The position numbers and the translations under genes are program-made. From Anaerolineales bacterium (GTDB taxonomy: Bacteria; Chloroflexota; Anaerolineae; Anaerolineales; Villigracilaceae), in NCBI GenBank assembly GCA_016932715.1, contig JAFGCG010000111.1, positions 41,878 to 105,877 of the forward strand: 64,000 nt of DNA. The letters are read 5' to 3'. The notes beneath the pieces are model-generated. The model saw nothing but the letters and a program-made list of their open reading frames with translations. It was not told the DNA's origin and ran no database searches. This document shows, in pieces, positions 43,637 through 52,930 of this stretch (position 1 is the first letter of the stretch; each line of letters starts with the position of its first letter).

Positions 43637-45313
43637 ATGTCATTTGTAATCAGGTGTTTAGACTGTGGTCATGCCGCGCCATTCATGCCCAGTTCCACGC
43701 ATTGTCCGAATTGCAGCAGTCAATGGCGTGAAGCAGAATACGATATGGCGGAAGTGGGAAAGACGTTCCCAGCGCAGATCAAGAATCGTCCTTTCGATCT
43801 ATGGCGTTACCAGGAACTGCTGCCAATTCACACTCCAAATCCCATCATCAGGCTGGGTGAAGGAGGCACGCCACTCATCCAGGCGGTAAACCTGGGGATG
43901 ATGCTGGGATTGCCAAATCTCTTCATCAAGGATGAAAGGCAGGGTCCCACCCATTCCTTCAAAGACCGGCAGGCCGCCGTCACGATTGCCGCGCTCAAGG
44001 AGGGGGGCATTACCGAAATGGTCGCTGCCTCCACCGGCAATGTGGCGATCTCACTCTCGGCGTACGCGGCCCGGGCAGGGATCAAGCTCTGGGCTTTCGT
44101 CACCAGCCTCGTCCCCGGGGTCAAGATGCGGGAGATCGCTTTGTACGGGAGCCAGGTGGTAAAAATCACCGGTTCCTACGACCAAGCCAAGCAGGTCGCG
44201 GCAGAATTCGCACGCCAGCGTGGTCTCTATCAGGACATGGGCGCACGCACCATCACAGCAGTCGAATCGATGAAGACGCTTGCGTTCGAGATTGCCGAAC
44301 AATTGACCATGCTGCAGGGTGCCCCTCCCGGTTCAACCGACGACTCGCCAAAGTGGCGCACCCCTGACTGGTATGTTCAGTCGGTCAGCGGCGGCATGGG
44401 ACCGCTGGGTGTTTATAAAGGGTTTGGTGAACTGCGGCAGCTCGGCATGGTCGATCGCATCCCGGCCCTAGCACCCATCCAAGCGGAGGGTTGTGCACCC
44501 ATGGTGGAAAGCTGGAAAAAGGGTCTTGAAAAAGCAGAACCGGTCCTTTCCCCGAAGACACGCATCGAAACGCTTGCCACGGGCGATCCGGGGAGAACGT
44601 ATGTCATGCTGCGAAAGCAGGTCAATGAAACGCATGGCGTATTTGAGAGTGTGACAGACGAGGAGTCCTTCCGGGCTATGCACGTTCTGGCAAAGATGGA
44701 GGGCATCTCGGCAGAACCAGCCGCCGCCGTGGCGTTTGCCGGTCTTTTCAAACTTGTGCGTGCGGGGACTATCAAATCAACGGACACAGTGGTAGTCAAT
44801 TGCACAGGTCACACGATGCCGGCGGAGCAATTCCTTTTCGGCGAGGGCTGGACGCGCGACGTGGATCTGCGCGAAAAGGCAGCACAGGCCGTGATCCCGC
44901 AGGAAGGTCTGCTTTCTGCCCTCAACAACGTGACGCCGAATCGGTTCCCGCGCGTTGTGGTGGTGGATGACACCTCCGAGGCGCGGCGCCTCATCCGACG
45001 CATTCTCCAGTCGCAGGGAGATTTCGAGATCTTCGAAGCCACGAGCGGACGCGAAGCGATCGAATTGATCACCAGGGAACTTCCCGACCTGGTGATCCTC
45101 GACCTGATGATGCCCGAGATCGATGGCTTTGCCGTGCTGGATGTCCTGCGCAGCGACCCGAAAACCGCGAACATCCCGGTCATCGTCGCGACCGCAAAAG
45201 AACTGACCGTGGATGAGAAGAGCCGGCTGCAAGGGCAGATCCAATCGCTGATGCTGAAAGGCGACTTCCTGAACGATGAATTTCTGGAAGAAGTACGTGC
45301 ACTCATCCGATAG
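43637..45313 (+). CDS. Threonine synthase-like PLP enzyme fused to a response-regulator receiver
   Basis: A 558-residue protein with an unusual fusion. Residues 1-30 carry a zinc-ribbon-like set Cys7, Cys10, Cys23, Cys26. Residues ~40-425 are a fold-type II PLP enzyme of the threonine synthase group: PLP lysine Lys109 in 'HSFKDRQ', 'AASTGNVAIS' phosphate loop, 'VSGGMGPLGVYKGF', and 'VNCTGH' near the end. Residues ~433-558 are a receiver with 'VVVDDTSEARRLI', phosphoacceptor Asp489 in 'LDLMMPEIDG' and Lys in 'LKGDF'. Threonine synthase turns O-phosphohomoserine into threonine. The reading frame is continuous. It follows the hybrid kinase by 28 nt and a terminator follows it. Phosphorylation could control the enzyme or anchor it to the kinase; this is inference. 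Confidence 0.88.
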   Translation: MSFVIRCLDCGHAAPFMPSSTHCPNCSSQWREAEYDMAEVGKTFPAQIKNRPFDLWRYQELLPIHTPNPIIRLGEGGTPLIQAVNLGMMLGLPNLFIKDERQGPTHSFKDRQAAVTIAALKEGGITEMVAASTGNVAISLSAYAARAGIKLWAFVTSLVPGVKMREIALYGSQVVKITGSYDQAKQVAAEFARQRGLYQDMGARTITAVESMKTLAFEIAEQLTMLQGAPPGSTDDSPKWRTPDWYVQSVSGGMGPLGVYKGFGELRQLGMVDRIPALAPIQAEGCAPMVESWKKGLEKAEPVLSPKTRIETLATGDPGRTYVMLRKQVNETHGVFESVTDEESFRAMHVLAKMEGISAEPAAAVAFAGLFKLVRAGTIKSTDTVVVNCTGHTMPAEQFLFGEGWTRDVDLREKAAQAVIPQEGLLSALNNVTPNRFPRVVVVDDTSEARRLIRRILQSQGDFEIFEATSGREAIELITRELPDLVILDLMMPEIDGFAVLDVLRSDPKTANIPVIVATAKELTVDEKSRLQGQIQSLMLKGDFLNDEFLEEVRALIR

Positions 45314-45349
45314 AATACCCCGGCAACAGGAGCATTAACGGTCCCTAGC

Positions 45350-45384
45350 AACAACGACGGGCGTTGCCGCTGCCCGTCGTTGTT
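45350..45384 (+). terminator. Strong hairpin closing the signalling operon
   Basis: A perfect 13-bp stem AACAACGACGGGC / GCCCGTCGTTGTT with a 9-nt loop lies 36 nt after the PLP-receiver gene. The stem ends in GTTGTT followed by ATTT. It marks the end of the 19.8-45.3 kb transcription unit. Confidence 0.8.
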
Positions 45385-45410
45385 ATTTGAGGTAAACAGG
45401 TATCCATACC

Positions 45411-46355
45411 ATGCACAAAGGTCGAAACACCGGCATCAATGCTGCGCTAGTCTCTGCTCTATTTCTTGGATTAGCGCCAGTCTTCGGCAAAGCCGCCATG
45501 GGTGTAGGCAAATTTTCGCCGCTGACTGTCGTAGCACTGCGGACGAGTATGGCTGCCCTGCTACTGGTGATCATCATCGCGGTATTCAAGCGCCGGATTC
45601 TTTATATTTACCCCGCGGGTCTTTTGGGCTGCCTGCTGGCCGGAGCCATCAATGGGGTCGGCTCGATTTTTTACTATATTGGGCTGAGCAAGCTGAACGC
45701 CAGCGTTGCGCAGATGCTTTACGCACTTTACCCGTTCTTCGTGGCTCTCTGGCTCCAGCTGGATAAACAGACACCTTCGAAATTAACCGGCTTGCGGATC
45801 ATCATCGCCGGCGTCTCGACATTTTTGCTGACAAGCACACAAGCTGGAAGCATCGACGTAGTGGGGGTGGTATTTATGCTGATCGCGGCGGCTTTGTATG
45901 CACTCCATCTCCCCATCAATCAACGTGTGCTCTATGATGTTCCGGCGCCCACTGTGACAGTGTACACCCTGCTTGCCATGAGCTTGATCGTCGTACCGGC
46001 TTATCTCCTTTTTGATCGAAGCCTGCCGCCGGAAAACGCTCCCTGGCTGCCTGTGTTCGGACTGACAGCCGTTACTTTTTTCTCCCGGCTGCTGCTCTTC
46101 CTCGGAGTGAAACACATTGGCGGCATGCAGACCGCGCTGCTGGGACTGGGGGAATTGCTCGTGGCAATCACGTTCAGCTATCTGCTGCTCGGCGAAAGCC
46201 TGACGGCGTGGCAGTGGGTTGGAACCGCCGGATTAAGCCTGAGCCTTCTCCTGGTTTGGTTCGAGGCGCCGCCCTCCCACCCCAAGCACGCTCATGGCTT
46301 GTTGGGATGGCTGCAGCCACCTGATTTCCCGGCAGATTTTTATAAACACGAATAG
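45411..46355 (+). CDS. EamA/DMT superfamily transporter
   Basis: A 314-residue membrane protein with ten hydrophobic helices in two EamA repeats, the RhaT/YdcZ-like drug/metabolite transporter layout. The first repeat starts 'NAALVSALFLGLAPVFGKAAM' and the second at about residue 150 ('GVVFMLIAAALYALHLPIN'). Members export amino acids, nucleosides or other metabolites; the substrate cannot be read here. It stands alone after the operon terminator and converges on the minus-strand regulator operon across a repeat array. Confidence 0.9.
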   Translation: MHKGRNTGINAALVSALFLGLAPVFGKAAMGVGKFSPLTVVALRTSMAALLLVIIIAVFKRRILYIYPAGLLGCLLAGAINGVGSIFYYIGLSKLNASVAQMLYALYPFFVALWLQLDKQTPSKLTGLRIIIAGVSTFLLTSTQAGSIDVVGVVFMLIAAALYALHLPINQRVLYDVPAPTVTVYTLLAMSLIVVPAYLLFDRSLPPENAPWLPVFGLTAVTFFSRLLLFLGVKHIGGMQTALLGLGELLVAITFSYLLLGESLTAWQWVGTAGLSLSLLLVWFEAPPSHPKHAHGLLGWLQPPDFPADFYKHE

Positions 46356-46358
46356 ACC

Positions 46359-46410
46359 CGTCAACTACCAAACTACTAAACTGCCCAACTACCAAACTAC
46401 CGAACTACGA
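46359..46410. repeat. Short tandem-like array (GTAGTTTGGTAGTT family)
   Basis: Units of about 8-9 nt of the type CAACTACC / AAACTAC recur six times between the convergent EamA and regulator genes. The array runs into the end of the regulator gene and contains its TAG stop. Related arrays lie at 53836-53895 and 56888-56978. Confidence 0.75.
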
Positions 46411-47142
46411 CTTTTCCCCTTCGTATAAATAACCTGTCCCACGCACACTGAGGATCTGGTCCGAAAGCGTGGGGAACGCCTCCAGCTTGTGCCGCAGTCT
46501 GCTCACCAAAGGGCGCAGAATTTCAGGAGCTTCGCGCTGGGAAGTGTCATAGCCCTGAACCAGCAGGACCAGCTCGCGATGCGAATAAACGCGTCCCGGA
46601 TTTTCGATCAACACACGCAGCAAACGCCCTTCGGCTGGCGTCAAATGGACAACCTGCTGGTTCTTGCGGACCTGCCTGCGCGAAAGGTCAATGTGCGTGC
46701 CATCCTGCAAAGAGAATTCCGCTATCCCCTCATCGACATTCACAGCCGAGGGTCCGCCGCGTCGCTTGAGCCGCGCCTCGCGACGCGCCAGTCCTTTCTT
46801 GATACTATTCATCACCGCCGCCGGCGGGGCCGGCTTGAGCAAATAATCGTGGATGCGCAGACGCAGCGCCTGAATGGCAGTTTCGGTGGTCCCAAAAGCA
46901 GTCAACAGGACCACTTCTGTCTCCGGTGAAATTTGATTGACCACCTGAACAACTTCCAACCCATCCATACCTGGCATGCGGAGGTCAACGATCATCAATT
47001 CGACAGGGTGCGTGCGGACGTATTCCACTGCCGCCTGGCCGTTTGGCACCGAGTTCACTGTATAGCCCTCGAGCCGAAGAATATCGGTCAGGGATTGTCG
47101 GGCAACCGGCTCATCATCAACAACAAGGATGTTTGACTTCAT
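46405..47142 (-). CDS. OmpR-type response regulator (receiver + winged helix)
   Basis: A 245-residue transcription factor. The receiver has Asp53 in 'MIVDLRMPGMDG', Thr81 and Lys103 in 'LLKPAP'. A linker with 'RREARLKRRGG' leads to a winged-helix domain (~145-240) with 'HLTPAEGRLLRVLIENPGRV' and 'LVSRLRHKLE', ending in 'SVRGTGYLYEGEKS'. It is the output of the three-gene minus-strand system and starts inside the 4-nt overlap with the upstream kinase gene. The stop codon lies in the first unit of the adjacent repeat array. Confidence 0.92.
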   Translation of the reverse strand: MKSNILVVDDEPVARQSLTDILRLEGYTVNSVPNGQAAVEYVRTHPVELMIVDLRMPGMDGLEVVQVVNQISPETEVVLLTAFGTTETAIQALRLRIHDYLLKPAPPAAVMNSIKKGLARREARLKRRGGPSAVNVDEGIAEFSLQDGTHIDLSRRQVRKNQQVVHLTPAEGRLLRVLIENPGRVYSHRELVLLVQGYDTSQREAPEILRPLVSRLRHKLEAFPTLSDQILSVRGTGYLYEGEKS

Positions 47143-48731
47143 TGCTTATCTCCACTGGGCAAGAATAATCGAAAACAGGCACCAGGCTCGGGTCCATTCA
47201 CAAGATCGAGCGTGCCGCCATGTGCAGTGACGATATTGTAACTCACGGTCAGCCCAAGACCCGTGCCGCCTTCCTTTGTGCTGAAGAAAGGTTCAAAGAT
47301 GTCATTGCGGCGGCTCTCGGGGATTCCGGGACCTGTATCATGAAAAGTGATTTCCACACCGCCATCCAGCGCACGGGCAGCGATTCTTAATTCGCCGCCG
47401 GTGGGCATGACATCCAGTGAATTCAGGATCAAATTCAAAAAGACCTGCTGGATCTGACCGCTCACTGCGTAAATCACCGGAAGCGATTCGGGGAGATCCT
47501 TCTTTACCTCGATACGCCGCTGGCTGAGCTGCTGGGAAGCCAGGCTGAGTACGTGCTGCAGCAATTCCAGGGTATCCACCTGCTCCACTTTGACGGCGCC
47601 CGGCCGATAAAAATCAAGCATGCGGTGCATGGTTTTCATCAAACGTTCGAGCTCATTCTGGGCAAGATCGAAATATTCCTTGCGCTTTTCAGGCACCATA
47701 TCTTCACGCCCTGCCAGATGCAGACAATTCTGCACAGATTGCAGCGGATTATTGACTTCGTGCGCAATCGAGGCCGTCAGGCGCCCGGCGGCCGCCATCT
47801 TTTCGGCGCGCAAGAGCGCCGCCTGGGATTCCTCCACGCGGCGGACATAGGCGCGCAGGTCTTCGTACAAGCGCGCATTTTCCATGGCAACCACCGCCTG
47901 GCGCGCCAAGACGAAGAACATCTCCAGGTCCGAGCCGCGGAAGGCCCGCGCCGGGCCCCCGGCATCGCGGGCGGCAAACAATACGCTGTGCAGATTGGAA
48001 CGCGCGACCGGGATCAGGATCGCCGAACCAAGCCCGAGCGTGGAGAGAAGCGCCTGCGCGTCCGCCTCCCCCGGGCCTGTGGCGTTGATCACGATCGGGT
48101 CCCCATCGGCATCGACACGGCCGACAAGCTGTGTGGCGAAATTGTTTCCATCCAACTGAAAGACATTGCCACGCCGCGCGACGACAGAGACATTCCCGTT
48201 TTCCACCTGATAATATGCCACGTTCGAGCAATGGAGGTGTTCGCAAACGGCATTGACGATCAGTTCGAGAAGACGGTCACGATCGGTCTCCGCAAAGAGC
48301 GTTTCCGTGACATTGAAGAGCGGCCGCAGAGCCAGGACACGGGCAGTGTCCCGTTTGCGCTGGTTATCGTCCAGCGCCTGCTGCACAGCCTGGAGTAGTT
48401 CTTCGCTTTTGTTGAATGGCTTCAAAAGCAAGCCATCCACCCCCTGGCGCAGGGCGCGGATGGCTGTCTCCACAGTGCCGAAGCCGGTCATGACCAGCGT
48501 GGCAACATCCGGCTGGACCATCTGGGCGCGCGAGATCACATCGAAGCCATCCACTTCCGGCATGCGAATATCGACCAAGAGCAGGTCCACGTGCATCTGC
48601 TGAAGATGCTCGATCGCGGCGCGCGGATCTGTTTCGGAGATGACATCATAGCCAGCGCGGCTCAGGATGCGTTTGCACAACAACGCAATACCGGGTTCAT
48701 CGTCAACGACAAGGATTGAAAGTGATTCCAT
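47139..48731 (-). CDS. Receiver-GAF-histidine kinase
   Basis: A 530-residue soluble kinase with an N-terminal receiver (Asp around residue 54 in 'LLLVDIRMPEVDG'), a GAF domain (~145-290) and an NtrB-like transmitter. The phosphorylated residue is His324 in 'SIAHEVNNPLQSVQN'; ATPase motifs include 'HDTGPGIPESRRNDIF' and 'GGTGLGLTVSYNIVTAHGG'. The receiver at the front suggests it receives phosphate or a conformational signal from the upstream kinase and then acts on the winged-helix regulator with which it overlaps by 4 nt. It lies 12 nt after the upstream kinase gene. Confidence 0.91.
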   Translation of the reverse strand: MESLSILVVDDEPGIALLCKRILSRAGYDVISETDPRAAIEHLQQMHVDLLLVDIRMPEVDGFDVISRAQMVQPDVATLVMTGFGTVETAIRALRQGVDGLLLKPFNKSEELLQAVQQALDDNQRKRDTARVLALRPLFNVTETLFAETDRDRLLELIVNAVCEHLHCSNVAYYQVENGNVSVVARRGNVFQLDGNNFATQLVGRVDADGDPIVINATGPGEADAQALLSTLGLGSAILIPVARSNLHSVLFAARDAGGPARAFRGSDLEMFFVLARQAVVAMENARLYEDLRAYVRRVEESQAALLRAEKMAAAGRLTASIAHEVNNPLQSVQNCLHLAGREDMVPEKRKEYFDLAQNELERLMKTMHRMLDFYRPGAVKVEQVDTLELLQHVLSLASQQLSQRRIEVKKDLPESLPVIYAVSGQIQQVFLNLILNSLDVMPTGGELRIAARALDGGVEITFHDTGPGIPESRRNDIFEPFFSTKEGGTGLGLTVSYNIVTAHGGTLDLVNGPEPGACFRLFLPSGDKQ

Positions 48732-48743
48732 ACTTCCCTGATG

Positions 48744-51368
48744 CTATTGAGGCAACCAGACTGTAAATTTTGATCCAACGCCAGGCTCGCTTTGGACCTC
48801 GATCTGTCCGCCATGATCTGTAACGATTCCGTAGGTAACCGAGAGTCCCAGACCCGTTCCACCCTGGTCGCCTTTTGTGGTATAGAACGGTTCGAAGATA
48901 CGGCTGAGCTCGAGGTGCGGGATCCCGACGCCGGTATCACCCACAGAGACCATGATCCAATCACGTCCGGCACGCACGGCTGACTGGGTCGAAATGATCA
49001 TCTCGCCACCGGAAGGCATGGCTTGCAGCGCGTTGTGAACCAGATTCAGCAGGACCTGCTTCATCTGGTTTGAATCTGCCAGCACCCATGGCAGGTCTTT
49101 TTCAAGCTCAAGTTTCAATGCCACCCCGCTCGTGTGAATCAAGTGACGGCTCAGCGCCACTACATCTTCGATCACGGCATTCAGCGAGGCGCGCGCCCGC
49201 GTGCTTTCGCTTTGCCGCGCGAAATCGAGCAATCTGCGCACCACATCCCGCGCCCGGGTCGCTTCACGCATCACGATCTCCAGGTCTTTGCGGGTTTCGC
49301 TATCCTTTGGGATGGAGTCCAGCGCCAATTCCGCGAAGCCTGTGACGGAGGTCAGGGGATTGTTCAGCTCATGCGCGATGCCGGCTGCCATCTCGCCGAC
49401 CGCCGCCAGTTTTGCCGCCTGGACTAGGCGGTTCTCCGCGTCGCGCTGCGCCTCCATGCGGGCGCGCAACTCCACCTGTGTCGAACGGAGCTGGCTAATG
49501 GTAATCTGCAATCGCTGATATTGATCGGCACTGGTAATCACACTGGCAAGAATGCCCGCCAGCGATTCAAGCGCGATGAAGTCATTATGTGTGAAGGCAT
49601 TTTGCGAACTGCTTTGCACATCGATGATGCCCAGGATCTTTTCACCTTCGCGGATCGCCACGCACATTTCCGAACCGGCCTGCCAGCCTTTGACCGAACG
49701 GTAGCGGCTGTCCTGCAAAACATCGTTGGCCACCATGCTCTCGCCGGTCTCGAACACGATGCCCGTGATCCCGCCGCTGACCGGGTATTCAAATGATTTC
49801 ATGGCGCGCCTGACGACATTCTGGCTTGTGCCGCCGAAGCCGCCGATGGTCAGGTCGCCGTTTTCATCCGCGATGAAGACGGAGCAGAGCTCATACGCGA
49901 AGTAACGCGCCAGCAGGTCGGACGTGATCTCAGCCACTGCACGCGGATCGGTCAGGCCGATGACCTGCTGGACAACCTCATGGATCAGTCCAAGGTTACG
50001 GGCACGTCCTTCCGCTTCCTCACGCAGGCGGGTGTAATCTGCCAGGCTGGCAAGATGACTGGCAATCACCATCATCAGGCTTTCATCGTACAAGTCGAAG
50101 GCTTCACTTCTCAGGCTTTCGATACATAGAATGCCAATGGTCTGGCTTTGAAACCGCAAAGGGACATACAGCCCGGAGGATACTTTATCATACAACGGCA
50201 GGCGCACATCCGCATCGACCTCACCCAGTCGGACTCGCTGATGGATGGAAAGCAGGGGTGCAATCTTGTGGTCCGCCGCGTTCTGCACGGTGGAAATCAT
50301 GTTGCCTTCGACCACGCGGTATTCACTCAACAAACGATCATCAGAGGAAAGCAGGTACAGCACGATCAGCTCGGTGCCAAAGGCGCGCGAGAGCAGGGCA
50401 AACATGCGGCGCGCGATCTGGTCCAGGCTGCGGCCCGAAGAAATCGTCAGGGCAAAATCGTTCAGCGTTGCCAGGCGGCGCAAGTGACCCGCCATTTCCG
50501 CGAACGTAATGATCGTTTCAATCGCCGGGGCGATCTGTGTCGCCAGGTCGATCAGGCGATTCCACTCATCGCTTTTGAAAGCCGCGCTGCGCCATAACGT
50601 CAGCACGCCGATCAGCCGCTGCCCAATGATCAGCGGCACACAGGTCCAGATCTTCGTACTCGCTTTCAAGCCCTTGTGCGGGATTTCAGCCCAGAGCGGA
50701 CCGTCGCGCGGAAGGACCATCGGGGTCAGGTTGCGGCTCAGGCGGCGCAGGATCGTGTTCCCCTCCAAAGACAGGACCAGGTCTGCGCAGGCTGGAGCAT
50801 TCCACTCTGCATGGACTTCCAAAGAGTCGCCCCGGCAAATGGCAAGCCAGGCCCCCTGCACAGAAACAAGGCGGACAAAAGAGGCGAGAGCCCGGTCCAG
50901 CGCGCGCGGCAGGTCGTAGGGATTTTCCGAATCCAAATCCGGCACGAGCAGGGAAGCCGCGACGGAGGAGGAGGCAGATACGTCGGAAGCGGGTGTTTCG
51001 GTTTGCATCCCGGAAACGACCAGACGCCAGAGACGCTGCGCCTCATTGGTCAAGTGACCGGCTCCCGCCAGCACAACCTGGGATACACTGGGCAGCGGAA
51101 ACGCAAATAACCTGCCTGTACTCAACTGGCTGGAAGCGGGCAGGGAGACGGAACGGCTCTGTCCGCCACTCAGGGCGCCGCACAGCCAGGAATCAACCTC
51201 GGGCTTGCTGAGGAATTTCACCAAAGCAGGATGAGTTTTCTTTGCGAGATGGTGGTTGGCGAGCACGCGCCACTTTCCCGCCTCGCGTTCCACCAGCGCC
51301 GCCCAGACTGTATTCGTCAGCTGACTGGCTTCCTTTAGTTGGCTTTCAACCGCTGCGTGATTGGGCAT
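48744..51368 (-). CDS. Multi-GAF sensor histidine kinase
   Basis: An 874-residue cytosolic kinase. The N-terminal ~140 residues are unassigned. Three or so GAF-like domains fill ~150-620, including 'SGGITGIVFETGESMVANDVLQD'. The transmitter has His666 in 'GIAHELNNPLTSVTGF', then 'LLNLVHNALQAMPSGG', 'VGDTGVGIP' and 'GGTGLGLSVTYGIVTDHGG'. It is the first gene of the minus-strand three-gene system with the receiver-kinase and winged-helix regulator. TATAAT lies 10 nt upstream of the ATG, so the leader is only a few bases long. Confidence 0.91.
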   Translation of the reverse strand: MPNHAAVESQLKEASQLTNTVWAALVEREAGKWRVLANHHLAKKTHPALVKFLSKPEVDSWLCGALSGGQSRSVSLPASSQLSTGRLFAFPLPSVSQVVLAGAGHLTNEAQRLWRLVVSGMQTETPASDVSASSSVAASLLVPDLDSENPYDLPRALDRALASFVRLVSVQGAWLAICRGDSLEVHAEWNAPACADLVLSLEGNTILRRLSRNLTPMVLPRDGPLWAEIPHKGLKASTKIWTCVPLIIGQRLIGVLTLWRSAAFKSDEWNRLIDLATQIAPAIETIITFAEMAGHLRRLATLNDFALTISSGRSLDQIARRMFALLSRAFGTELIVLYLLSSDDRLLSEYRVVEGNMISTVQNAADHKIAPLLSIHQRVRLGEVDADVRLPLYDKVSSGLYVPLRFQSQTIGILCIESLRSEAFDLYDESLMMVIASHLASLADYTRLREEAEGRARNLGLIHEVVQQVIGLTDPRAVAEITSDLLARYFAYELCSVFIADENGDLTIGGFGGTSQNVVRRAMKSFEYPVSGGITGIVFETGESMVANDVLQDSRYRSVKGWQAGSEMCVAIREGEKILGIIDVQSSSQNAFTHNDFIALESLAGILASVITSADQYQRLQITISQLRSTQVELRARMEAQRDAENRLVQAAKLAAVGEMAAGIAHELNNPLTSVTGFAELALDSIPKDSETRKDLEIVMREATRARDVVRRLLDFARQSESTRARASLNAVIEDVVALSRHLIHTSGVALKLELEKDLPWVLADSNQMKQVLLNLVHNALQAMPSGGEMIISTQSAVRAGRDWIMVSVGDTGVGIPHLELSRIFEPFYTTKGDQGGTGLGLSVTYGIVTDHGGQIEVQSEPGVGSKFTVWLPQ

Positions 51369-51378
51369 ACTGCAATTA

Positions 51379-51384
51379 ATTATA
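51379..51384 (-). promoter_or_regulatory. -10 element (TATAAT) of the minus-strand kinase operon
   Basis: On the minus strand TATAAT, preceded by CTGCTG, ends 10 nt before the ATG at 51368. The predicted leader is about 3 nt. Confidence 0.6.
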
Positions 51385-51453
51385 CAGCAGAGACATGCAT
51401 CGGCAGTTAACAGTCACCTTGCGAGAATGGTCCACAAAAAGCCGGGCTGAACA

Positions 51454-51526
51454 TTTCTCACCACGGAGAACACAGGGCTTTTTCCGTGTTTTTCTCTATG
51501 GACTTGGTGTTCTCCGCGGTGAATAG
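51454..51526. repeat. Inverted repeat of the CACCACGGAG family
   Basis: TTTCTCACCACGGAGAACAC at the left faces GTGTTCTCCGCGGTGAATA at the right, around a U/A-rich centre with CCGTGTTTTTC. It is related to 15639-15741. It lies between the divergent kinase operon and trmFO. Confidence 0.7.
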
Positions 51527-51544
51527 GGTTGGCAACCCAGATGG

Positions 51545-51550
51545 TAAAAT
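51545..51550 (+). promoter_or_regulatory. -10 element (TAAAAT) abutting trmFO
   Basis: TAAAAT is followed by six bases and the ATG at 51557, giving a predicted leaderless transcript. No ribosome site is present. Confidence 0.5.
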
Positions 51551-51556
51551 AAATTG

Positions 51557-52930
51557 ATGACAGATTTTGCTACGTGCTGCGCAATAATCGGCGGCGGGCT
51601 GGCTGGAAGTGAAGCCGCCTACCAGGCTGCCCAACGCGGGCTCAAAGTTCGCCTGTACGAAATGCGCCCGATGGTGCAAACGGGAGCGCATCAGACTCAC
51701 GACCTGGCGGAGCTCGTTTGTTCGAATTCCCTCGGCTCCAACCTCCCTGACCGCGCTTCGGGCGTGCTCAAAAACGAACTGCGAATGTTCGGCTCGCTAC
51801 TGCTCGAATGCGCGGAAAGCGCCTCCCTGCCTGCGGGCGGCGCTCTTGCCGTGGACCGCGAGCTTTTCGCGCGCCTCGTCACCGAACGGGTAGAAAAACA
51901 CCCCAGGATCGAAGTCGTTCGCGAGGAAGTGCGGCAGGTGCCGGATACCCTGACGATCATTGCGAGCGGACCGCTCACCTCTCCTGCTCTATCCGAGTCC
52001 ATCGCGGCACTGAGCGGTGAGGAGCATCTCTTTTTCTTCGACGCGATTGCGCCCGTCATCCAGGCTGACTCCATCAACATGAACATCGCATTTCGCGCCT
52101 CGCGCTATGGCACAGGCGCACAGGAGGAAGGCGATTACATCAACTGCCCGTTCACAAAAGAGGAATATCACCGGTTTGTCGAGGCGCTCCTGCACGCGGA
52201 GCGGATCGAACTGCGCGCCTTCGAAGAGGCGATCAAAAGCGGCGTGAAAGCCGGTCACTTCTTCGAAGGCTGCCTGCCAGTGGAGATCATCGCCGAACGC
52301 GGGGTCGATTCACTGGCTTTTGGTCCCATGCGACCGGTCGGACTCAAAGATCCGCGCACCGGCAAACGTCCCTACGCGGTCGTGCAGCTCCGTCAGGATA
52401 ATCTGGCTGGCAGTCTCTACAATCTCGTGGGGTTCCAGACCAACCTCAAGTATCCTGAACAGAAGCGTGTCTTCCGTCGCATTCCCGGTTTGGAAAATGC
52501 CGAGTTCATGCAGTACGGACAAATGCATCGCAACACCTTCATCGCCTCGCCAAAGCTCTTACGCCCCACGCTGCAGTACATCGGGCGGGATGATCTTTTC
52601 TTCGCCGGCCAGATCACCGGTGTCGAGGGTTACATGGGCAACATTGCGACAGGCCTGCTGGCGGGCATGAATGCGGCGCGCCTGCATCATCACGAAGAGC
52701 CGATCACACTCCCGCCGACGACCATGCTCGGCGCGTTGTGTCATTATGTGACACACGCCGATCTCAAGGATTTCCAGCCGATGAAAGCCAACTTTGGGAT
52801 TCTGCCGCCATTGGAGTTAACAACGAAAATCGGAAAGCGGGAACGCGGCAAAGCCTATGCCGAACGCGCGCTTGGAGATTTGCAGCTCGCGCTGAATAAG
52901 GTGAGCAAAGGGAGCGAAATCGAAGCGTGA
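51557..52930 (+). CDS. trmFO: FADH2-dependent tRNA (uracil-54-C5)-methyltransferase
   Basis: A 457-residue flavoprotein that makes ribothymidine at position 54 of tRNA from methylenetetrahydrofolate. The N-terminal FAD-binding motif is '[20 protein letters not shown]'. Family-diagnostic stretches are '[13 protein letters not shown]', '[10 protein letters not shown]', '[12 protein letters not shown]', '[14 protein letters not shown]' and '[14 protein letters not shown]'. Length is normal. An in-frame TTG precedes the ATG. The GTGA at the end overlaps the start of the peptidase gene by 4 nt. Confidence 0.95.
   Translation: MTDFATCCAIIGGGLAGSEAAYQAAQRGLKVRLYEMRPMVQTGAHQTHDLAELVCSNSLGSNLPDRASGVLKNELRMFGSLLLECAESASLPAGGALAVDRELFARLVTERVEKHPRIEVVREEVRQVPDTLTIIASGPLTSPALSESIAALSGEEHLFFFDAIAPVIQADSINMNIAFRASRYGTGAQEEGDYINCPFTKEEYHRFVEALLHAERIELRAFEEAIKSGVKAGHFFEGCLPVEIIAERGVDSLAFGPMRPVGLKDPRTGKRPYAVVQLRQDNLAGSLYNLVGFQTNLKYPEQKRVFRRIPGLENAEFMQYGQMHRNTFIASPKLLRPTLQYIGRDDLFFAGQITGVEGYMGNIATGLLAGMNAARLHHHEEPITLPPTTMLGALCHYVTHADLKDFQPMKANFGILPPLELTTKIGKRERGKAYAERALGDLQLALNKVSKGSEIEA

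Noticed and set aside
45350..45384. Small RNA gene or attachment site
   Set aside because: The perfect hairpin directly after a long operon is better explained as a terminator. No integrase gene is nearby.
47553..48398. A 281-codon plus-strand frame opposite the receiver-kinase
   Set aside because: It is antisense to conserved kinase and GAF motifs and has no recognisable domain.
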